Shown piece after piece: positions 1-6,100 of a DNA stretch of 9,097 nt (position 1 is the first letter of the stretch; every line of letters starts with the position of its first letter). Origin of the DNA: Candidatus Cloacimonadota bacterium (lineage in GTDB: Bacteria > Cloacimonadota > Cloacimonadia > Cloacimonadales > Cloacimonadaceae); contig JAGOGT010000031.1 of the NCBI GenBank assembly GCA_017996595.1, positions 1 through 9,097 of the forward strand. The letters are read 5' to 3'. The position numbers were made by a program, and so were the translations under genes. Below the pieces are notes generated by a model. That model saw nothing but the letters and a program-made list of their open reading frames with translations. It made no database searches and was not told the DNA's origin.

Positions 1-1
1 C

Positions 2-958
2 GGTGATCCCACGGGTCGGGATGAATCGCGTCCGCCGCTGAGTTTTGAACAGATCAAGCACAATAGCGAAAAATTTATGGAACAGCTCTATAGCGTACTG
101 AAGCCGGAACAGACGGAAGTTCGCTATCAAAGTGAATGGTTTGGAAAGATGGGAATGAGCGACGTACTGAAGCTCCTGGGAAAATTCACCCTGGCGCAAT
201 TCATGGCGCATGATACCTTCCGCAATCGCTACGAGCAGGGTTTGTCCCTGGGCATGCATGAAATAATGTATCCCATTCTGCAGGGCTATGATTCCGTGGC
301 GATAAATAGCGATGTGGAGCTTGGGGCCACCGAGCAGAAATTCAATATCCTCTGCGGACGCGATATGCAGCGCTACTTTGGCCAGCCGCAACAGATTGCA
401 GTGCTGTCGCCCATTCTCATTGGCACCGATGGCGTGAATAAGATGGGCAAATCACTGAATAACTATATCGCCGTGTTCGATCCGCCTAGTGAGAAATTCG
501 GCAAAGTGATGAGCATTCCGGATAGCCTGATCATGAATTACTTTTATTATGCCACTACTACTGATCAGGATGCCTTGGATGCCATTAAACAAGAACTGGC
601 CGGCGGGGTTAATCCCATGATCATCAAAAAACGCCTGGCCAGGGAAGTGGTTAGCCTGTATCACGGTGCGCAGGCTGCACAAGATGCTCAGGATGCCTTT
701 GAAAAGCTCTTTTCCCAGCGTGAGATTCCGGAAGACATTCCCGAATACTATGCTGGCGATGATCATTGCAAACTGGTGAAGCTGATGCTGGATGCGGGTT
801 TATGCACTGGCAGCGGTGAGGCCAAACGCTTGATTCAGGGTGGTGGAGTTAGCCTGGATGGAACCAAAATCACCGCTTTTGATGCGGAAGTGAATATCAC
901 CGATGGCGCTATTCTCCGTGCCGGAAAAAGAAAATTTGTGCGCGTAAGGAAGAAATGA
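2..958 (+). CDS. tyrS: Tyrosyl-tRNA synthetase, 3' part (5' end outside window)
   Basis: Attaches tyrosine to tRNA-Tyr in the cytoplasm (class I aminoacyl-tRNA synthetase). The reading frame is open from base 2, so the first visible ATG (77) is internal and the gene is cut by the window edge; 318 residues are visible. The visible part begins with GDPTGRDESRPP, which matches the segment following the HIGH region in bacterial TyrRS; the HIGH motif itself lies outside. The class I signature loop is KMGKS (440-454), a variant of KMSKS, in the context DGVNKMGKSLNNYI. The last ~60 residues (from about 769) form an S4 RNA-binding domain with GEAKRLIQGGGVSLDG and end in a basic tail (GKRKFVRVRKK). 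Its TGA stop (956-958) overlaps the ATG of the next gene. No frameshift is visible. Family assignment is very secure. Confidence 0.95.
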   Translation, partial: GDPTGRDESRPPLSFEQIKHNSEKFMEQLYSVLKPEQTEVRYQSEWFGKMGMSDVLKLLGKFTLAQFMAHDTFRNRYEQGLSLGMHEIMYPILQGYDSVAINSDVELGATEQKFNILCGRDMQRYFGQPQQIAVLSPILIGTDGVNKMGKSLNNYIAVFDPPSEKFGKVMSIPDSLIMNYFYYATTTDQDALDAIKQELAGGVNPMIIKKRLAREVVSLYHGAQAAQDAQDAFEKLFSQREIPEDIPEYYAGDDHCKLVKLMLDAGLCTGSGEAKRLIQGGGVSLDGTKITAFDAEVNITDGAILRAGKRKFVRVRKK

Positions 959-1599
959 ACGATCCGGCCTTGATCAAGCTGCTGATGAACGGGGCAATAA
1001 TTGCCCTGGTGTTCTATAGCATTATCTTGCATGAATTCAGCCACAGTATGGCTGCGTATTTGCTGGGGGATGATTCTGCCAAGCGGGCGGGACGGCTTAC
1101 CCTGAATCCCATGCAGCATATCGACTGGTTTGGCACCGTTATTTTGCCCTTGTTCCTGTATTTTACGGCGGGGTTTATTTATGGTTATGCCAAGCCGGTG
1201 CCCTTCAATCCCATGAATTTCCGTAATTTTAAGCGTGATTCCGGGCTTACGGCTTTGGCCGGACCTGCCTCAAATATCCTGGTGGGTATTGCCTTTGCGC
1301 TGCTCTATCACTTGCTGGCAGGCTTTCCCTATTTGCAATACATTTGTTTCTATGTGGTGTTTCTGAACTTCCTGCTGGCCTGCTTCAATCTGATTCCCTT
1401 TCCGCCTTTGGATGGCTCCAAGGTGCTGGGGATGTTCCTTAGCGATGATGCCTATTACCGGTGGACGCTGCAGGAAAAGAAAGGGATGATCTGGCTTTTT
1501 GGGATCATCATCGTATCCAATCTGCTGGGTCTGAATCTGATCGGCAAAATCGTGCTGCCCCCGGTGAAGCTACTCATGTCGCTATTGGGGATGGGCTAA
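955..1599 (+). CDS. M50 / site-2-protease-like zinc membrane metalloprotease
   Basis: A 214-residue multi-pass inner-membrane protein of the M50 (site-2 protease) family, which cleaves substrates within the membrane. The zinc site is visible: HEFSH (H26, E27, H30) inside the first hydrophobic segment, and NLIPFPPLDG (residues 145-154), in which D153 is the expected third metal ligand. The family motif GRLTLNPMQHIDWFGT is at residues 46-61. About five hydrophobic segments are seen and there is no PDZ domain, as in the short S2P-like group often found beside housekeeping genes. The start at 955 is supported by AAGGA (946-950) four bases upstream and by the ATGA overlap with tyrS, which suggests translational coupling. 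The substrate cannot be inferred from the sequence. All catalytic residues are present, so it is probably active. Confidence 0.93.
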   Translation: MNDPALIKLLMNGAIIALVFYSIILHEFSHSMAAYLLGDDSAKRAGRLTLNPMQHIDWFGTVILPLFLYFTAGFIYGYAKPVPFNPMNFRNFKRDSGLTALAGPASNILVGIAFALLYHLLAGFPYLQYICFYVVFLNFLLACFNLIPFPPLDGSKVLGMFLSDDAYYRWTLQEKKGMIWLFGIIIVSNLLGLNLIGKIVLPPVKLLMSLLGMG

Positions 1600-1603
1600 A
1601 GAA

Positions 1604-1674
1604 ATTAAGAATTAAGAATGAAGAATGAAGCTGCGCGGGAGCATAGTTTTAATTCTTCATTCTTAATTCTTAAT
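1604..1674. repeat. Long hairpin made of 7-bp repeats, between the M50 gene and glnA
   Basis: Two 26-nt arms (1604-1629 and 1649-1674) are reverse complements at 25 of 26 positions, separated by a 19-nt loop. Each arm is itself a degenerate tandem repeat of a heptad (ATTAAGA, ATTAAGA, ATGAAGA, ATGAA). The structure fills most of the gap between the M50 stop and the glnA ribosome-binding site. The 3' flank is CAAAAAAGAAAAAACAGG with no U-tract, so it does not look like an intrinsic terminator. It may be an interspersed palindromic repeat, an mRNA-stabilising hairpin or an attenuating structure upstream of glnA; the sequence alone does not decide. Confidence 0.85.
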
Positions 1675-1689
1675 CAAAAAAGAAAAAAC

Positions 1690-1694
1690 AGGAG
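1690..1694 (+). promoter_or_regulatory. Ribosome-binding site that fixes the glnA start
   Basis: AGGAG lies seven bases before the ATG at 1702. It decides the start: the frame is open back to an ATG at 1618, but that ATG lies in the hairpin repeat and would add 28 residues translated from repeat sequence. The product started at 1702 also puts the conserved active-site residues at the positions known in enteric GlnA. Confidence 0.85.
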
Positions 1695-1701
1695 AACAAC
1701 C

Positions 1702-3123
1702 ATGGACCTTAAACAATTGCAAAAGATGATCGATGACAACGAAGTAAAGGCGATCGACCTGAAGTATTGCGGACTGGATGGCAAGTGGTATCACATCACT
1801 TTCCCGGCCCGGAGAATTGCCAACGTGCTGGAAAGAGGAGTACCCTTCGACGGCTCTTCCATTCCCGGAATGCGGAGTGTGGAAAGCGGCGATATGGTAT
1901 TGATGCCGGATATCGAGACTGCGCATCTGGATCAGTTTTATGAAGTTCCCACGCTGAGAATGATCTGCAGCATTTGCGATGCCGAAACCCGCATCGGAGT
2001 GAAAAAAGACCCGCGCAGCGTAGCTCTTCGGGCACATGAATATCTGCTATCCACTGGGATTGCCGATAATTCGGTGTGGATTCCGGAGCTGGAATTCCAT
2101 CTTCTGGATACCGCGGAGTTTGTAAGCGATCCTTTCAGCTCGGGATATAACTTCAGCTCCAGTGAATGCAAGGATAGCATTCCGGAAGATAATGACGATC
2201 TGGATGCACTTAGTTTACAGGGTGTAAAGGGATATCACATGGATACTCCCTTTGATCAGTTTTATGAAATTCGTCAGCAGATAGTGGACCTCATCGAAGA
2301 TCAGGAAATAAAGGTTCGCTATCATCACCATGAAGTGGGTCTTTCCTCGCAACAAGAGATCGAAACTGAGCTGCTGGCCTTTCCCAGGATTTGCGATGAC
2401 GTGATGATCATGAAGGATATTATTCGTCGCACCGCTCTGGAAAATGGCTTAACCGCTACCTTCATGCCCAAGCCTGTTTATAATCACGCCGGTAATGGCA
2501 TGCACTTCCATATTATGCTGCATAAGAAAGGCAAAAATGTGTTCTACAAAAAGGGCGGTTATGCTGATCTCAGCAAGGAAGCCATCTGGTTTATCGGTGG
2601 CATCCTGAAACACGGCCGTGCCCTGGTAGCCTTCACCAATCCTTCTACAAACAGTTTCAAGCGTTTGCTGCCTGGCTTTGAAGCTCCCGTGAAGCTATTC
2701 TACGGATTGGCGAATCGCAGCGCTGCCATCCGCATTCCGAAATATGCCAATTCTCCCGAAAGCAAGCGTTTTGAATTCCGCACCGGCGACGCCACCTGCA
2801 ATCCCTATCTGGCCATGAGTGCCATCCTGCTGGCCGGACTGGATGGAATCAAAAACAAGATCGATCCCGGTAAATACAATTTCGGTCCCTTCGATGACAA
2901 TGTGTTTAACTGGAGCGAAGAAAAGAAAGCCACGCTGCTCTCCATTCCTGCTGATCTGGCAGAAGCTATGCAGGCCCTGAGGGAAGATCATGCCTTCCTG
3001 CTGGCTGGAGACGTATTTAATAAAGAACTCATCGAAAGCCACATCGCCATGAAGCTGAAAGAGCATGAGGCGGTTGCTGCACGTCCGCATCCCCATGAGA
3101 TGATGCTATATTACAATCTTTGA
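1702..3123 (+). CDS. glnA: Type I glutamine synthetase
   Basis: Makes glutamine from glutamate, ammonia and ATP; cytoplasmic, and family members of this type form dodecamers. The product is 473 residues, normal for GlnA. Beta-grasp N-domain: FDGSSI with D50. Catalytic domain: ELEF with E129 and E131, SQQEIE with E219, KPVYNHAGNGMHFH with H268 and H270, NPSTNSFKRLLPG, and FEFRTGDATCNPYLA with E358 and R360. These fit the numbering of the Salmonella enzyme to within one residue, except E219, which is offset by several. The region matching the adenylylation loop NLYDLP reads NVFNWS (residues 400-405), with Phe402 where the modified Tyr would be, so control by GlnE-type adenylylation is unlikely. 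No clear promoter was found in the 102-bp gap upstream, so it may be read from the tyrS side. No terminator follows it. Identity is very secure. Confidence 0.97.
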   Translation: MDLKQLQKMIDDNEVKAIDLKYCGLDGKWYHITFPARRIANVLERGVPFDGSSIPGMRSVESGDMVLMPDIETAHLDQFYEVPTLRMICSICDAETRIGVKKDPRSVALRAHEYLLSTGIADNSVWIPELEFHLLDTAEFVSDPFSSGYNFSSSECKDSIPEDNDDLDALSLQGVKGYHMDTPFDQFYEIRQQIVDLIEDQEIKVRYHHHEVGLSSQQEIETELLAFPRICDDVMIMKDIIRRTALENGLTATFMPKPVYNHAGNGMHFHIMLHKKGKNVFYKKGGYADLSKEAIWFIGGILKHGRALVAFTNPSTNSFKRLLPGFEAPVKLFYGLANRSAAIRIPKYANSPESKRFEFRTGDATCNPYLAMSAILLAGLDGIKNKIDPGKYNFGPFDDNVFNWSEEKKATLLSIPADLAEAMQALREDHAFLLAGDVFNKELIESHIAMKLKEHEAVAARPHPHEMMLYYNL

Positions 3124-3128
3124 CGAAC

Positions 3129-3145
3129 TTGGCACGGTTTTTGCT
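3129..3145 (+). promoter_or_regulatory. Sigma-54 (-24/-12) promoter for the C25 gene
   Basis: TTGGCACGGTTTTTGCT matches the consensus YTGGCACGRNNNTTGCW at every defined position. GG is at 3131-3132 and GC at 3143-3144, with exactly ten bases between. The predicted start of transcription is near 3156, giving a ~30-nt leader that contains AAGGAA (3175-3180) before the ATG at 3186. It sits in the 62-bp gap between glnA and the C25 gene. If real, expression needs RpoN and an AAA+ enhancer-binding protein; no enhancer site was recognised in the 3' end of glnA. A weaker sigma-70-like option overlaps it: TTGACG (3120-3125), 19-bp spacer, TATAAG (3145-3150) preceded by TG. Confidence 0.75.
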
Positions 3146-3185
3146 ATAAGAATCACAAAAGCTATTCTACCCAAAAGGAAGTCCA

Positions 3186-6100
3186 ATGAAAAAAACCATA
3201 CTATTGGTATTGATGAGCATGATGCTGTGTTTTGCGTTTGCTACGGCAACGAACACTGCGCCAAACTCGCTTAATACTGCTTTCACGATCAGCCAGCGTA
3301 ACGCAATGTCTATGAATGTGCGTTTTGACCTTCCGCAATATAGTATTGTGGAAGAACATAAGGGTGCAACCAACTACCAGCGGATAGTGATCCCCCAGGC
3401 GGGTTCTCTGATGCAGGCTGGCATGCCTGAATTGCCCACTCTGTCCACCAGCATTGCCATTCCTGCGCATGGCTCCGTTAATATCGAAGTGCTAAGCAGC
3501 CAGCAGGATGTGCGAAGCGGCTTCCTGCCCTATCCGGTGCAACAGGGTAACAACCTGGATGAGCCCAAGGGTTTTGTAATCGATAACGAGTACTATAATA
3601 GCGGCAGCCTGTATCCCGTGGCTGCTCTGGAATATAGCGATCCCATGATTCTGCGTGATTTCAGGATCGTTACCGTGCAGATCAATCCCTTTTCTTACAA
3701 TCCTCAAACCGGGGAATTGATCATTCATGAGACCATAGATTTCCGGGTGAATTACACCGCTCAAGCCGGAATCAACGAACTGGCTTCCGAGCCGGGGACT
3801 ATCTCTGCCAGCTTTGCCGGTATGTATGAATCATTTATCTTGAATTATGATGATTACCGTGATGCCGTGGTGGCCAATACTCCACCCCGCTATCTGATCA
3901 TCTATGGCAACAATAGCGATCCGGCCTATCTGAATGCCGTGAACGAATACGCCTTCTGGAAAAGACAGAAAGGCGCGGATGTGATGATGGCCAGTACCGC
4001 TTCCGGAGAAGCAGGATCCAGCACCACCACCATCAAAGCCTATATCCAGGCCAAATACAATGATCCTGCCACCCGTCCTGATTTTGTGATTCTAATCGGA
4101 GACGTAAGCGGAAGCTACACTATTCCCGCCTTCACGGTTAGCAGTGGTGGGGGAGACTATCCCTACACGCATCTGGATGGCACCGACCTTCTGGGAGAAT
4201 GCTTCATTGGCCGTATCTCCGTGGAAAATCTCTCGCAGCTAACCGTAGTCCTGAACAAGATCTACCTGTACGAAAAGAATATCAATCCCGATACTGCCGA
4301 GTGGCTGGATCGTATGCTCCTGGTGGGAGACACAGCTCCTTCGGGACAATCCACTATCTACATGGCCAAATACATCAAAGAGATGAGCCTCCTGGTTAAT
4401 CCGAATTATACTTACACTGAGCTATACAACGATTCTCCGGCTCCTTCGGCCATGAATTCCGCCATCAATCAGGGCGTAGGGTTCTTCAGTTACCGTGGCT
4501 ACATCAACATGAGCAATTGGTCGCCCAGTGAATCGCTGGTAAATGGCTTCAAGCTTCCTCATGCCATTATTATCACTTGTTCCACGGGTAATTACGCCAC
4601 CGGAACGGGTACCACCGAAGCCTTCATTCGCCTGGGAACAACTGCTTCTCCCAAGGGTGCTGTTACCGCCATCGGCATGAGCACTTCCAGCACGCATACC
4701 ACCTTTAATAACGTGCTGCATGGTGGCATCTTCGGAGGCCTTTTCCAATCCCAGCTGCGTACCATGGGCGAAGCTTTGCTGCATGGCAAGCTCTATATGA
4801 GCCAGACTTTTGGCGTTTCCTCGCCTACCAATGTGCAGAAGTTTACACACTGGTGTAACCTGATGGGCGATCCCACCATGGAAGTATTCACCGGTCATCC
4901 CAATCTCTTCACTCCCCAGATGGCTACTACGTTCCCGCTTGGACTTGGGATGTTTGATGTGGCCGTGGCTGATACTGCAGGTTTGCCTGTGGAAGGTGCT
5001 GCCATCACGCTTAGCATGGGAACTACCATTGTAGCCCGTGGTTACACCGATGCTTCCGGCAATTGTATCTTGCTTCTTCCCTCCACGCTAACAGCCGGGG
5101 ATGCCGTGCTTACGATCAGCAAGCATGAATTCAAGCCCTACCAGGGAACAATTACGATAAACAATCAGCCTACGCTTGCTCCCGGAGCCATTGTGATCGA
5201 TGATGACTCCACTCTCCCCTCATCGGGAAATGGAAATGGCATTGCGGAAGCTGGTGAGATCGTGGAAGTACTGCTTAGCCTCACCAATACCGGCACCAAT
5301 GCCGTCAGCGGTATCAGCGGAAGCATTTCCTGCGATAATCCCTATGTTACGTTAACCGATTCCACTGTTGTATATCCCGAGATCGCAGGTGGGGCCTCTG
5401 CAGCCAATAACACCTCTGTGGTAGTGCAGATTTCCCAGAACATTCCCCATCAATCCATGCTGCGTCTCAATCTGGTGCTTACCGATGCTGCCCAGCAGGC
5501 ATACAATGTTTCTGCGCACTTCGAGGTTACAGCCCCCAAACCCGAATTTGTATCCTATCTCGTGATCGATACCAATAATCAGCATCTTGATCCCGGTGAA
5601 TCCACAGAACTGAGCATAACGGTAAGGAATAACAGCGCGATGCCGGTTTTGGGAGTGATGGGACGCCTTTATACCCAAAACGATCTGGTAGGCGTGCCTG
5701 ATTACACAGCCGAATTTGGCAATCTCGATCCAGGCGTATCCGTTACCTGCGGAACCGATCGTTTCGGCTTGCAGGCCCGTCCTGAAGTTCTTCCCGGAAT
5801 GCTTATTCCCATGCGGCTGAAGCTCTATACTGCCGGCGGTTGGGAACAATTTATCGATTTCACCCTCAGTGTGGGGCAGGTAGCTTCTACTACTCCCCTG
5901 GGCCCCGATGCCTACGGCTATGTGATTTATGACTGGACTGATACTGCCTATCCCGAAGCTCCAGTTTATGCCTGGATTCCCATTGCTCCAGCCGAAGGCG
6001 GATTGGGAACGCAGCTTGCCATTTCCGACGCTTATACCAGCAGCGATGAAGGCGATCAAACCGGTGCCGACCCGCTGGAAACGGTTAGCTTACCCTTCCC

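Noticed and set aside
1131..1147. Second sigma-54-like site (TGGCAC ... TTGC) inside the M50 gene
   Set aside because: There are 12 bases between GG and GC instead of 10, and the site is inside a coding region with no gene start behind it.
1604..1680. Hairpin upstream of glnA as an intrinsic terminator
   Set aside because: The stem is AT-rich and is followed by an A-rich tract, not a U-tract, on the + strand; the other strand also lacks a clear T-run.
1618..1701. A longer glnA starting at ATG 1618
   Set aside because: The extra 28 residues come from the hairpin repeat, no ribosome-binding site precedes that ATG, and AGGAG precedes the ATG at 1702, which gives a standard GlnA N-terminus.
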